Positions 40,330 to 51,400 of a stretch of 64,000 bases of DNA are shown here, one piece after another. The notes under the pieces are model-generated. The model searched no databases and was not told the DNA's origin. It saw only the letters and a program-made list of their open reading frames with translations. Origin of the DNA: Bacteroidota bacterium (GTDB taxonomy: Bacteria > Bacteroidota > Bacteroidia > Chitinophagales > Saprospiraceae); the NCBI GenBank assembly GCA_003045895.1, contig PZPC01000005.1:62001-126000 (forward strand), in the 5' to 3' direction. Made by a program: the position numbers and the translations under genes. The first letter of the stretch is position 1. Every line of letters begins with the position of its first letter.

Positions 40330-42351
40330 TTATTTGCCCTGCAAAAACGAATACCGCTGGGCGTAATCCAGCATTTGGGTCATAAAGTCGGCAGGGTATT
40401 CCACTTTCACATCGGTGATCACTCCAGCGGCGTCCATGACGGGCACCAGCTGCGGATTAATGAACCCACCATAAGGCGGAATGTTCAGCTTTTCGCTGCG
40501 GCTGAGTACTTCCTGGTGGATGTTCTGGTTGACCTGGACACCATAGTTTTCGATCAACGCCATACCAGCGTCGTAATCTCCCTGGCTCTTGATGCGCTGA
40601 ACTTCCCGCAACAACTCCCCGAACAGGGTCCGTAAAGCCGGATAGTCCTTGATGTCGATATAGGTTTTTCCATCGCGAACCGACATGGTGACCACACCAC
40701 TGGCCACGGCTTTTTCCATTACCCAGGCGCTCACCATCTGGCGGTTGCGCATGTGTGCCTGCTGGATATTTTCGCCGGGTTCGATGCGGCGCAGTTGCAG
40801 CATCATACCATTGAGGAGGTAATTGTCGTAGGCGGCTTTACCCACTTCGTCGCTCTCCACCAGCCCCAACTCCACCAGCTTGGGATCCATGATGTAGTAA
40901 AGGGCGAAAAGGTCGGCGCGCGCTTCCTCGAGGGGGGAAGCGTAGTTGACCAGGGTTTCGCCGGGCGTTGCTACCCCGGGTTCCAACTGACCAGAAGCGT
41001 GCCCCAATACTTCGTGGAGAGCGGTGATCATTTTCCCGGCCAGTTGGCCGTGTTTCTGCGCGCGGGCTTTTTCCTCCTCATCGTTGGCAAACTCGGCCCG
41101 CAATTCGGGGCCATCTGCCTGACTGTAAGCGAAGCTGATATTGCCCAGGCTCACCGACTTAGAGCCGTAATCGGCACGGATCCAGTCGGCATTCGGCAGG
41201 TTTACGCCAATGGGGGTGACGGGGCTGGCATCACCGGCTTCACCGGCTACGTTCACCACCTTGTAACTGACGCCAGAGACGGTCGGTTTCTTGTGCTGGT
41301 CCATGACCGGGCTGTTGTCCTCAAAAAACTGGGCATTTTCAGCCACCTTGGCCATCCGGGCCGAAGCATCGAAGTCGTTGATCTGAATGATGCTTTCGTA
41401 GCTGCCTTTCCGGCCCAGGGGGTCGAGGTAGACCTCAATGAAAGAGTTGATGTAGTCAATATCCCCCGCGGTAGCACCTACCCAGGCGATGTTGTAGGCG
41501 TCCCAATCGGCCAAATCACCCGTTTGGTAATACTTGATCAACTGGCGCAGCGCAGCGGCCTGCGGCTCGCTTTCGGCTACGGCAACGGCTTTCTGCAACC
41601 AACCGATGATCTGGGTTATCGCTGCCCCGTAGAGGCCGTCGGCTTTGTAGACTTGCTCGTACAAGGCGCCCTGCTCATTGCGGGCCAGACGGCTATTGAG
41701 GCCCATGCTCACCCGGGGATCGGGCAATTGGGTTTTCAGTTTGGCGTAAAAAGCCTCGGCCTCGGCCTGGGTAATGTCGGGGGCATAAAAATTGACTGCC
41801 GAGCCGAGCACCAGGTCTTTGCCCGACTGGGCTACTTTTTTGGCATCCCTGGCGGGATCGAAAATGGCAACCAGGGCATCCTCACTCAGCGTGCTGCCTA
41901 CATCGGCCATCAGCCCTTCGAGGTAGCTGCGGGAAAAGCCCGGTGTGAATTTGTCGTTGGAATAATGGTGGTGGATACCGCTGGCAAACCACACTTGTTT
42001 GGCGTACAGCAGGAAAGCATCCCACTCGGCGCCGCTGCGCTGGCCTTGATAATTGGCGGCGATCGCGTCAATGGCGGCGCGGATCTCCAGGTTGTGGCGG
42101 TAGTTCTGGTCGTAGATGATGTCGCGGCCAGCCAGCCCTGCCTCTGTCAGGTAGTAGACCAGCTTTTTCTGTTGCAGGCTCAATTGGTCGAACCCCGGAA
42201 TTTGGTACCGAATGATGCGTTTATCCGCAAAGGATTCCGGGCTCCAGACAAATTCTTCCGCAGGAGCAACCGTTTCGGTCGTTTCGGGCGCCGGAGCGGG
42301 TTGGCAGGCTAAGAGGCCCAGTAAGGGCAGTAAGAAAAAATATTGCTTCAT
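40330..42351 (-). CDS. Dipeptidyl-peptidase III-like (M49) zinc peptidase
   Basis: M49 motif 'TALHEVLGHASGQLEPG' plus 'EEARADLFALYYI'; lipobox-like N-terminus 'LLGLLAC'. Confidence 0.9.
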   Translation of the reverse strand: MKQYFFLLPLLGLLACQPAPAPETTETVAPAEEFVWSPESFADKRIIRYQIPGFDQLSLQQKKLVYYLTEAGLAGRDIIYDQNYRHNLEIRAAIDAIAANYQGQRSGAEWDAFLLYAKQVWFASGIHHHYSNDKFTPGFSRSYLEGLMADVGSTLSEDALVAIFDPARDAKKVAQSGKDLVLGSAVNFYAPDITQAEAEAFYAKLKTQLPDPRVSMGLNSRLARNEQGALYEQVYKADGLYGAAITQIIGWLQKAVAVAESEPQAAALRQLIKYYQTGDLADWDAYNIAWVGATAGDIDYINSFIEVYLDPLGRKGSYESIIQINDFDASARMAKVAENAQFFEDNSPVMDQHKKPTVSGVSYKVVNVAGEAGDASPVTPIGVNLPNADWIRADYGSKSVSLGNISFAYSQADGPELRAEFANDEEEKARAQKHGQLAGKMITALHEVLGHASGQLEPGVATPGETLVNYASPLEEARADLFALYYIMDPKLVELGLVESDEVGKAAYDNYLLNGMMLQLRRIEPGENIQQAHMRNRQMVSAWVMEKAVASGVVTMSVRDGKTYIDIKDYPALRTLFGELLREVQRIKSQGDYDAGMALIENYGVQVNQNIHQEVLSRSEKLNIPPYGGFINPQLVPVMDAAGVITDVKVEYPADFMTQMLDYAQRYSFLQGK

Positions 42352-42484
42352 GGTTAGGTAGGTTGAAATAGATAAAGATCCTGCTTAGCTATCCATCAGT
42401 GGTGCTAAGTAAGGGTAAATTAAGGCTTTTTTGGAAACATCCATTTACCCAACAGGGCTTTATCGCAAGTAACCTCCTTGAATG

Positions 42485-42958
42485 CTACGCGAAAAGCAGT
42501 CCGAAAGACCAACTGACAATCTGCCAGATCAGGTAAGTGGCAGCTATGATCATTCCGCAGAGTACGAGTACGATCAAAATGACAACCGGCCAGGCACTTC
42601 CCTGGTGTTCGCCAGTGGTATAATGCGCTTGCAACAGGTGCAGGTTGCGCCGGTTGGCCCGGAACGCCAGGTCAAAAATATCTCCTAAAAGAGGGATCGC
42701 ACCCACGATGGCGTCGAGCAGTATATTGCCCATCATTTTCACCACCACCATCCCGCTGGCGCCTTTGCGCGCCATGGTTCCCACCAGTAACCCACTGATA
42801 CCCAGGGAAACGATGTCCCCAAAACCGGGGATGAGGCCAATGAGGAAATCAAAACCAAACCGGATGTCGGTTCCCGGAATGCGGAAACTGTTGTCGAGCA
42901 GGCGGGTAGCGGTGTCCAGCCACCGGAGTTCGGGGGGGGTATCAGCCATGGGGACCAT
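42485..42958 (-). CDS. DUF4112 domain membrane protein
   Basis: 'LDTATRLLDNSFRIPGTDIRFGFDFLIGLIPGFGDIVSLGISGLLV...MMGNILLDAIVGAIPLLGDIFDLAFRANRRNLHLL'. Confidence 0.9.
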   Translation of the reverse strand: MVPMADTPPELRWLDTATRLLDNSFRIPGTDIRFGFDFLIGLIPGFGDIVSLGISGLLVGTMARKGASGMVVVKMMGNILLDAIVGAIPLLGDIFDLAFRANRRNLHLLQAHYTTGEHQGSAWPVVILIVLVLCGMIIAATYLIWQIVSWSFGLLFA

Positions 42959-43004
42959 GATTTACAGCGACGAATAGGCAGCGCCTGGTGAATTGAAATG
43001 AGGC

Positions 43005-43820
43005 TTAAGCCAGTACGCCTTCTCTGTGCACCACGGCCAGGGATTGCGCAATGAACTGGGGTAAAATCCGGCTGTAAGTGTGCATGATCCGCTTGGGATG
43101 GCGCATGTCGGCCAGTAGGCGATGGTATTTCTCGGCACCGTGTTCTTCGATAATGGCTTCGCGGCGCTCCGGATCAATGAAATGGGCGATCATCCCCTCT
43201 GGATCGGCTTCGGGATGAAACTGTACCCCCAGCATTTCTGGGGAAAAGCGGATGGCCATAATGGCGCGTTCCAACGGAACGTGGGGCCGGTTCTTCTCAA
43301 TGGCCAGCAGTTCAGCCCCTAACGCTTCAAAGCGCTCTTCGTTGGGTGAAATCACCTGATAACTCCGGAAGTCAGCCGCCCAGAAGGGGTTGTTCAACCC
43401 ATCAAATACGGGTTCGCACATCCCCGCGTCGGTGAGGTGTATCGGAAAAGTACCAAAAGACATGGATTTTCGCTCGCTAACGACAGCCAGGTTGAAAAAG
43501 GAAACTGCCATCTGAAAAGAATGGCAGATATACAGCACTGGCTTCTTGGCTTCCTGGTGTTTATTCCAGGTCCAGACGGCCTGCAACCAGTCGTAATACT
43601 TGACGTCCCAGTGGCCGTCACCTACGCGCGGGTCACCGGGGCCACCCGTAGAAATATAAAAATCGAAATCCAGGCCAGGAACTTCTGCCTTTCCCCGTAC
43701 ATCGAAAACCTGGTAAATCACCTGACCTCCAAAAGTATCAATAATATCTTTGATACAACGCATGCCCTGGTTGGGGGTGCCGTCGTACAGATCCAGAATG
43801 GCCAAACGTGCTTTACTCAT
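43005..43820 (-). CDS. Class I (type 1) glutamine amidotransferase-like protein
   Basis: 'FDFYISTGGPGDPR', 'KPVLYICHSFQMAVSFF' (Cys nucleophile), 'MLGVQFHPEADPEGM' (His). Start at MSKARLAILDLYDG. Confidence 0.85.
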   Translation of the reverse strand: MSKARLAILDLYDGTPNQGMRCIKDIIDTFGGQVIYQVFDVRGKAEVPGLDFDFYISTGGPGDPRVGDGHWDVKYYDWLQAVWTWNKHQEAKKPVLYICHSFQMAVSFFNLAVVSERKSMSFGTFPIHLTDAGMCEPVFDGLNNPFWAADFRSYQVISPNEERFEALGAELLAIEKNRPHVPLERAIMAIRFSPEMLGVQFHPEADPEGMIAHFIDPERREAIIEEHGAEKYHRLLADMRHPKRIMHTYSRILPQFIAQSLAVVHREGVLA

Positions 43821-44005
43821 AGTAATCGTAAATAATAATGAAATACGGACACTCAAGTTCCTGCTTCCAGGATTAATAAACAAAGCTTTGGCTAATTGGT
43901 TGGATGGCTGGTATTGAATGAAATCAAATCCAGAAAAATAAAGGTGAGGAAAAAAACCTGACTTTACAACCCGAAATATTCAAAAAATAGCCTTAAATAC
44001 AATAT

Positions 44006-44049
44006 GCAATCAGCAAGACGAGGTTGTAATGACCTGTCTTGCTGATTGC
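44006..44049. terminator. Perfect 14-bp inverted repeat between ATP-grasp and GATase genes
   Basis: gcaatcagcaagac / gtcttgctgattgc, extended internally by aggt/acct. Confidence 0.65.
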
Positions 44050-44074
44050 CTGGGCCTTTTTCCTACGCCGAAAC

Positions 44075-45061
44075 TCAACCCTTTTTAGGGGCGCGTTTGG
44101 CTTTGGCAGCTGGCTGGGTAGCAGCCGTGGCGTTGCGAATAAAATTGCCCCAGGTCAGGTTGTTCTGTCCGGGCTTATTGGCTTTGGCTTTCTCGATGGC
44201 AAAGGTGGCCGCGGTTTCGACTACCCATTCAAAGTTGTCGGGGCCTACCGAGTTGATTTCCGCATCAGGTGCAGGGTTGCAGAAGTCGATAGCTATCGGA
44301 ATACCATCGCGAATAGCAAATTCAACGGTATTGAAATCATAGCCCAACCCCTGGCAGATGGTCAGTACGAGGTCGTGCATCTGCTGGCGCAGCGCATCAC
44401 TTACCTGGTGCTTGGCCGCGTAGCGCAAGTGGTGTGGATTGCGGGGTTCGTAGTCCATAATATGGACGTATTTGCCCCCAATTCCGTAGCAACGGAAATA
44501 AGCGTCAAACTGAATTTCTTCTTGCAGCATCATCACCAGCCGGTCGGTTTCTGCGTACTTTTCAAAGAAATCCTGGGCGTTTTCCAGCCGGTACACACTC
44601 TTCCATCCGCCACCCGAGTGGGGCTTCATGTAGGCTGGAAAACCGATGTATTCAAACATGCCCTGCCAGTCGAGCGGGAAAGCCAGGTTGCTGAAAGAAT
44701 CGGCCGAAGTGTCCTCGGGATGTTCCTTCGAAGGCAGCAGCACCGTCTTGGGCACGGGCACATTCATTTCCGTTACGGAAAGGACATTGTTGAAAAATTT
44801 TTCGTCAGCACTCCACCAAAAAGGGTTATTGATGACGGCCGTACCGGTGGCTGCAGCGTTCTTCAGGTAGGCCCGGTAGAAGGGCACATCCTGGGAAATG
44901 CGGTCAATGATGACGGCGTAACCACTGGGTTCGCCCTGAACAACTTTGTCAATTTTGACGGCTTCGGCGATGATGCCTTTTTCTCCCTTGCTGTTGACAC
45001 GCTCAATAAAAGCCTCGGGGAAGGAACGCTCTTCGCCGTGTAAAATGCCGATCTTCTTCAT
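44075..45061 (-). CDS. ATP-grasp domain-containing ligase-like protein
   Basis: 'FPAYMKPHSGGGWKSVYRLENAQDFFEKYAE', 'MLQEEIQFDAYFRCYGIGGKYVHIMDYEP', 'NTVEFAIRDGIPIAIDFCNPAPDAEINSVG'. Confidence 0.85.
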   Translation of the reverse strand: MKKIGILHGEERSFPEAFIERVNSKGEKGIIAEAVKIDKVVQGEPSGYAVIIDRISQDVPFYRAYLKNAAATGTAVINNPFWWSADEKFFNNVLSVTEMNVPVPKTVLLPSKEHPEDTSADSFSNLAFPLDWQGMFEYIGFPAYMKPHSGGGWKSVYRLENAQDFFEKYAETDRLVMMLQEEIQFDAYFRCYGIGGKYVHIMDYEPRNPHHLRYAAKHQVSDALRQQMHDLVLTICQGLGYDFNTVEFAIRDGIPIAIDFCNPAPDAEINSVGPDNFEWVVETAATFAIEKAKANKPGQNNLTWGNFIRNATAATQPAAKAKRAPKKG

Positions 45062-45149
45062 TGGAAAAATGATAATGAGTTTGGAAATGCTAATTTACGA
45101 AAGTAAGTAATCCTGTGGTAAAACAGGCACCTGCTGCAAAAGATCTTGC

Positions 45150-45854
45150 TTACAACAAGCTCAGGTAATGGGGAAACATTTCGCGCCAGAGTGGCCAGTC
45201 GTGTTTCTGCCACCCCCGCACATCCATCCAGTGATCGATGCCCTTGGCGCTGAGAATGTCGGACAGGCGGCGGTTGGGTTCCAGACAAATATCCCATTCT
45301 GAGGTACCCAGAACGATCTTCATACCCCACAGCGCAGGGTCGTTGGCACTGGCCAAATAATCGACCGGATTATTGAAGTAGATATTGCTATCGTAGTAAC
45401 CGTCCAGAAAGCTCTTGATGTCAAAAGCACCACTCATACTGAACAAATGGCTGACCTGATTGGGATGGCGGAAAGCAAAATTGGCCGCGTGGTAGCCACC
45501 GAAACTCGGGCCGGCAACGGCAATCTTGTGCGCCAGGGTTTTCATCTGCAACTGGGGCACCAGTTCCTCACTCAGGAAGCGGTCATACTGGATATGATTC
45601 AAAACCTTTTGGGCCGGATGGATATTGCGGTTGTACCAGCTCTCGGAGTTGATACTATCGGGACAAAAAATCTGAACCAAACCCTGCTCGACAAACCACC
45701 GCACGGATTCTACCAGCTTAAAATCTTTGTTCTCATAATAACGTCCCATCGTGGTGGGAAACAAAAGAACCGGATAACCCCGGTCACCGAAAATGAGCAT
45801 ATCGATATCCCGGTCCAGGTGATGAGAATAGAATTGAATGAGTTGTTCCTGCAC
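45150..45854 (-). CDS. Esterase-family alpha/beta hydrolase
   Basis: 'YPVLLFPTTMGRYYENKDF', nucleophile elbow 'AVAGPSFGGYHAANFAF', 'WDICLEPNRRLSDIL'. Confidence 0.88.
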   Translation of the reverse strand: MQEQLIQFYSHHLDRDIDMLIFGDRGYPVLLFPTTMGRYYENKDFKLVESVRWFVEQGLVQIFCPDSINSESWYNRNIHPAQKVLNHIQYDRFLSEELVPQLQMKTLAHKIAVAGPSFGGYHAANFAFRHPNQVSHLFSMSGAFDIKSFLDGYYDSNIYFNNPVDYLASANDPALWGMKIVLGTSEWDICLEPNRRLSDILSAKGIDHWMDVRGWQKHDWPLWREMFPHYLSLL

Positions 45855-46173
45855 GAGCTTGAATTTTGTGGTGAAATTTCGGCAAAATTAGGGTGTTTAC
45901 GCCAAGTAAACAAGCTATCCACTTGGTTTACAAAGTATTACGAAATCCTTTTCCAAATTAACGAAAGGGAAGATAACAATAATTGGCTTTTTATTCCGCC
46001 CGGCCCGACAAAAGCGGTTTATTCTTCTCAAAACGATTGGCTTTTTGCCTTATTTTTATTCTTCGTTGGACTCAAAAACACCGGGCAACGCTAAAGCAGT
46101 CACCCGTTTTGCCAAAGAATCAAAAAATATACGACCTTCGGCACCCATTTTAAACTTCAAATACAGCACAACC

Positions 46174-47034
46174 ATGCCGGTGTCGGGATTGTCTAAATTA
46201 TTTAATTGGGTGTCGGATTTCCTGCGGGTGCCAGCTATCCGGCCAGTGGAAGTTCACGAACACCACCTGGACAGCCGCTACCTCGAACGGCGCCTACAGG
46301 TAGACGTTTATGCTCCCCAATCCGTTCGATCAACCTCCTTTCCCGTGGTCATTTTTCACGATGGCCAGGATCTGGTGCGGATGAACGCTGCTGCTATCCA
46401 GCAGGAATTGATGGCTTCGGCAGCCTGCCCCCCTTTCGTAATGGTTGGTATTCACGCCAACGAGCGGCGGATGCAGGAATACGGTACCATCCAGCAGGCC
46501 GATTATGCCGGGCGCGGCAAACTAGCCCCCCAGCATGCCCGGTTCGTGGTGGAAGAGCTCCTCCCCTACTTGCAACAGCACTACCCCGTGGAGAGCACCG
46601 CAGCGCAAACCACCATTGCTGGCTTTTCGCTCGGCGGGCTGGCAGCCTTCGACCTGGCCTGGCATTACCCGCAGCACTTTGGCCGGACGGGTGTTTTCTC
46701 CGGCGCCCTTTGGTGGCGTTCCCGCGCGTTTTCGGCCGCCGACCCCGACGGTCACCGGATTCTCCACACCCAGGTAGCCAAAGCCAAACGGGTACCTGCT
46801 TTGCGGTTTTGGTTCCAGACCGGCACCCTCGACGAAACCGACGACCGCAACCACAACGGCATCATCGATTCTATCGACGATACCCTCGACCTGATCCAGG
46901 CGCTGGAAACCAAGGGCTATCATCCCGTAAAAGACCTGCAGTACCTGGAAATAACCGGCGGACGGCACGAACCAGCTACCTGGGCAGTGGCCTTACCTCA
47001 TTTTCTGCGGTGGGCCCTCGGAAAACAACCGTAA
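46174..47034 (+). CDS. Esterase-family alpha/beta hydrolase (enterochelin esterase-like)
   Basis: 'FPVVIFHDGQDLVRM', 'TTIAGFSLGGLAAFDLAWHYPQHFGRTGVFSGALWW'; start at MPVSGLSK. Confidence 0.88.
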   Translation: MPVSGLSKLFNWVSDFLRVPAIRPVEVHEHHLDSRYLERRLQVDVYAPQSVRSTSFPVVIFHDGQDLVRMNAAAIQQELMASAACPPFVMVGIHANERRMQEYGTIQQADYAGRGKLAPQHARFVVEELLPYLQQHYPVESTAAQTTIAGFSLGGLAAFDLAWHYPQHFGRTGVFSGALWWRSRAFSAADPDGHRILHTQVAKAKRVPALRFWFQTGTLDETDDRNHNGIIDSIDDTLDLIQALETKGYHPVKDLQYLEITGGRHEPATWAVALPHFLRWALGKQP

Positions 47035-47100
47035 CTTCCGCCAGCAGCAGTACGCTCTTTCCGTATTTCATCCATCGTTCACCACCTAAATCTCACCCTA

Positions 47101-48311
47101 TGCCATCCGAAAAAATCACTTTTCCCAACCAGACAGGCCAGCAACTGGCAGCCCGCCTGGAATTGCCCGTCAACCAACACCCCCATACCTACGCGCTGTT
47201 TGCCCACTGCTTTACCTGTAGTAAAAACCTGACGGCGGTGCGCCACATCAGCCGGGCGCTCAACCAGGCAGGGATCGCGGTTTTGCGTTTCGATTTCACT
47301 GGTCTGGGCGATAGTGAAGGCGATTTTTCGGCGACCAATTTTTCCTCCAACTTGTCTGACCTGGTAGCTGCCGCCAACTACCTGCAGCAGAACTACCAGG
47401 CACCGGCCCTACTCATTGGCCACTCGTGGGGTGGCGCGGCCGTCCTCCACGTCGCCGACCAGTTGCCCTCCGTCAAAGCAGTAGCCACCATTGGAGCCCC
47501 CTTCGATCCTGCCCACGTCCGTCATCTCTTTGCCAACCAGCAGCACCTCATTGCCGCCGAAGGGGAAGCCGCCGTAAATATTGGGGGGCGATCTTTTTGC
47601 CTGAAGCAGCAGTTTCTGGACGACATTACCGAGCACCAGCAAACCCCTAAAATCGCTCACCTCAACCGCGCCCTCCTGGTCTTACACTCCCCACAAGACC
47701 TGACGGTGCCCATCGAAAATGCCGCCAAAATCTACCAGGCAGCCCACCACCCCAAAAGCTTCATTACCCTGGACGGCGCAGATCACCTGCTGAGCGATAA
47801 AGCCGACTCGCACTACGCAGGTCAGGTCATCGCCAGTTGGGCCCAACGCTACCTCCCTATCCCCCAAAGCGAAGCATTAACAACCAACCAGGAAGTAGTG
47901 GTCCGGCTGGGCGATACCGGCTTCACCACCGAGATCATGGCTCGCCAGCACAGCCTCACCGCCGACGAGCCCGTTGAAATTGGCGGCAACGATTTTGGCC
48001 CCTCGCCCTACGAACTCCTCTCCGCCAGCCTGGGCGCCTGCACTGCCATGACCATCCAAATGTACGCCCGCCGCAAAAACTGGAACTTACACGAAGTACG
48101 GGTCCACCTCAGCCACCGCAAAGATTATGCAACCGACATGGCTGCCGTGGAAGCGCACGCCAGTAAAATCGACTACTTCGACCGGATCGTCGAACTCCAG
48201 GGCGATCTCGATGCCACCCAACGGGCCAAACTCCTCGAAATTGCCAACAAATGCCCCGTTCACCGAACGCTGCACAGTGAGATCGTCGTGAATACCCGAC
48301 TGAGCGAATAG
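47101..48311 (+). CDS. Bifunctional alpha/beta hydrolase-OsmC fusion protein
   Basis: Hydrolase 'FDFTGLGDSEGDF...LIGHSWGGAAVLH' followed by OsmC 'GGNDFGPSPYELLSASLGACTAMTIQMYARRKNW...CPVHRTL'. Confidence 0.93.
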
Positions 48312-48409
48312 CATTGGTGTAATGTAATGGCCCCTTAAAACGCGACGGCTGCTCCCATTCATTAGCGATGAAAGCAGCCGTGCCGGAACGCCCCTTACAG
48401 CCGAATAGC

Positions 48410-51400
48410 CTAGAATTTCACCATCCTCCTGGTCACACTTTGTCCGGCAAAGGTGAGTTTATAAAATAGCACTCCAGCTGGCAACTGGCTGCCATCCACG
48501 ATGACCTGCTGGGCACCCGCAGGTACTACCGCTTGCCTACGTTGAAGTAATTTGCCGTTGATATCATTCACTTCCAGCAAGTATTCACCGGCCTGAGACA
48601 AGTAAAATTCTACGTACGTTTCCGTGTGGAAAGGATCCGGCTTATTGGCCAGCAGCAACAGTTTAGTTGGTCCGGTGCGGAATTCCAGGATCAGTTCATG
48701 GGCGGTCAGCCCCTGGTCATAAGCCACCGAAACCACCTGCTCGCTCAGGTGCAGCACCTTGGACAGTTGGTTATTGGCCTTGGCCCGGACCACCAAAGTA
48801 AACAGGGGTTGCTGCTGTGCAGCCACAGGGATAGTACCCGCAGCCCACACGGCTTTCAGTATCCCCCGGTTCAGGTTGGTTGTATTCAGGTCACCTGCCG
48901 TCAGGATGCCCGGTTCAATTTTCAGAACTTCCACTTGTTGCTGCTCAAAAGCCAGGGTTAATTCCGCGCCACTCCATTGTGCCAGATCGCTGGCGCGTAC
49001 CGGGATTTGGTAGCTGGCACCTTCGCGCAATTCCTGGTCATCGACCCGCAATGGCCAGGGGCCACGGCCACCGTTTTCATACCCGGTTAAGCTGCCGTTG
49101 GCACTGGCCGAACCGTTGAGGTCTCCTATTTTTACCCCGATAAAATCCTGGCCAAACTGGCAGTTGATCAGGTTGTAATAGTTGTACGAATCCGGCATAT
49201 CAGCGGCAATATCGGTAAGCGGATAGGCGCTGGGCACAAACCGCCAACTGGTGTTATTGGGAAATACCTGGATGCGATCCAGGAGCAAGGCCTGCATGAA
49301 CAAGAGATCCAGGGTGGTTACCTGCCCGTCGCGGTTGATGTCGGCTGCCAGCAGGGTGTAAGGATTGGCAATCACCGTTTGCAGCAACAGATGGCGCTGT
49401 AGGAGGATGAGATCCAATGCCGAAATGCCATTGCGGACATCGTCATTCTTGAAAGGTCGCACTTCGTAGTTGGTAGAAAAAGCCAGGTTGGAGAACTCAA
49501 ATTTACCATCCAGGGTGGTAAAAGTCTGTTCGCCTGGCACCTCATTCACCAATAATTCCACCATCACTTCACTGATGGGTTGGAGCCGCCGATCCCTGAT
49601 GACCCCTTCGATTTCCAACTCGCTGACGGCACAGGACGTGCAAACCTGCAAACTGTCCTGGAGGAATAGCTGAAGGGTACAATGCCGATAATTAGGCCCT
49701 CCCATACTGCCATCTGGCTGTAAGGCGAGGGGATTATAAGCCTGGTCCCGAACGACAATTTCGCGGGTAGCCGTGTAGCGGTCTTCGCACGTCAGGATCA
49801 GGCTCGTGTTCCCGAAATTGGGTGTCTGTCCTGGCTTGTTGACGGAAAAACGATAACTCCCCGAGCAGTCAAGGCCCGCCATTTCGGCCAGTAAGGCTGC
49901 CGATAAAACGACGGCGGCTTCGTCCAGGTCACCATCCCCATCCACATCAATGACCGGTACCACCGGAACCAATTGTACCTCCAGACCTATATCACAAAGG
50001 GGTTGCTCAATGAAACAATCCGCTACCGCGAAGGGAATGCGCTCGCTGGCCGTGTTCCCACAAGCATCTTCCGCTTGGAAAACAAAGGCGTGGTTGCCAA
50101 TGGGGAAGCGGCCATTGATCTGGTAATTGGGCCAGGTGCCACCTAGTACGGTGGTTGCGGACAGGTCAGCATCAACCGTGCCATCGTTGTCGGCGTCCAG
50201 GAACAAGCGAACCGGTGTGCGGCCGGGCAGGCACTCCTCGCCGATGGTTACCGCCAGGTTTACCGGTGCTTCACAGCTGTTGTCTACCGTACACACGGGA
50301 GTAGGCAAACGGTACGTCAGGCTGGGAGGTGTATTGTCGTTAAGCTCGATAATCTGGGTGTATTCCCAGGCACCAACATTGGGCAGGGAACGCCAGTAAC
50401 CGGCCGGATTGCCACAACTTGTCGCTGGCGGCAGCGGGTTGGTAGCCAGGCTATCGGCATCGATGAAAGCAGCCCCATTGTCGACCACCAGCCAGGTGTA
50501 GGATGCGCCAGCAGCGGCAGTACAATCTTCGCTGCGACTAATCACTACCGGTGCGCTGACCCCATCGTAAGTACAGGTATTGACCAGGCGGTAAGTTCGC
50601 TGAATGCGCAGACAACCTGCCCCTGCCGGATCCAGGTCGACATCTTCGTATTCAACCGTAAAATTACCGCAACCAGGCGCCATGAACTGAAGTTCTTCGA
50701 GGCCGTCGAGACAATCCGTTGTCAGATCTTTGGGTAAACGGATTCCGTAACTGTCATTGTTGCCAACGGTGATCAATTGTTCGTAGGGTACGGCAGTGGT
50801 ATTGCCGTAGGTGTCAGTAGCCACAAACTTGCGCAGAATACTGCCCAGTTCACAGTTATTCCAGCTGAGTTCGGGGCTTAACTCCACTACCGAAACCTGG
50901 CAATTGTCGGTAGCCACTGGCTGCCCAAACTGCGCCACCAGTTGCAACGAATCGGCCGGGTCAAAGTTAGCCGGCAAGGTCGCACACGGCAAAACCTGGG
51001 TCGTCAAACCACTCAACACGGGCGCGGTTTGGTCGCCAATATCAATGAGGGTCGTACAGCCATTGCGGTTGCTGTCCGCATCCATGACGCGGAGTTCGAC
51101 CAGGAAGGTCTGGCCCACGTCACAACAGGAAAAACCAATAGATTCCTGCCACGCGCCAAATCCTGTTGCCGTACCGGAACAGTCGGCGGTACCCGCTTCG
51201 TAGTAACGCCGGAGCAGCAGTTCAGGGGTATCGCAATTGTCGTTGCTGCCTAGATCGATCTGCCCGGGCAAGATCGCGAAAGGGGCATTGGTGTCCAGGT
51301 TGATGGTCAGGCGGTTCCGGCAAATGGCCGTAGGCACTTGCAGGTCAGCCACGCGCATGCGGCAGGTTTGCTCCACCCGCTGGCCGGTTCCATCTTCCGC

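Noticed and set aside
40753-42312. 519-aa + strand ORF
   Set aside because: Antisense to the M49 peptidase with its HEVLGH motif.
46206-47100. N-terminal extension of the hydrolase-OsmC ORF
   Set aside because: It overlaps the esterase gene in another frame and reads as low-complexity Arg/Pro-rich shadow sequence; the ATG at 47101 fits the hydrolase start.
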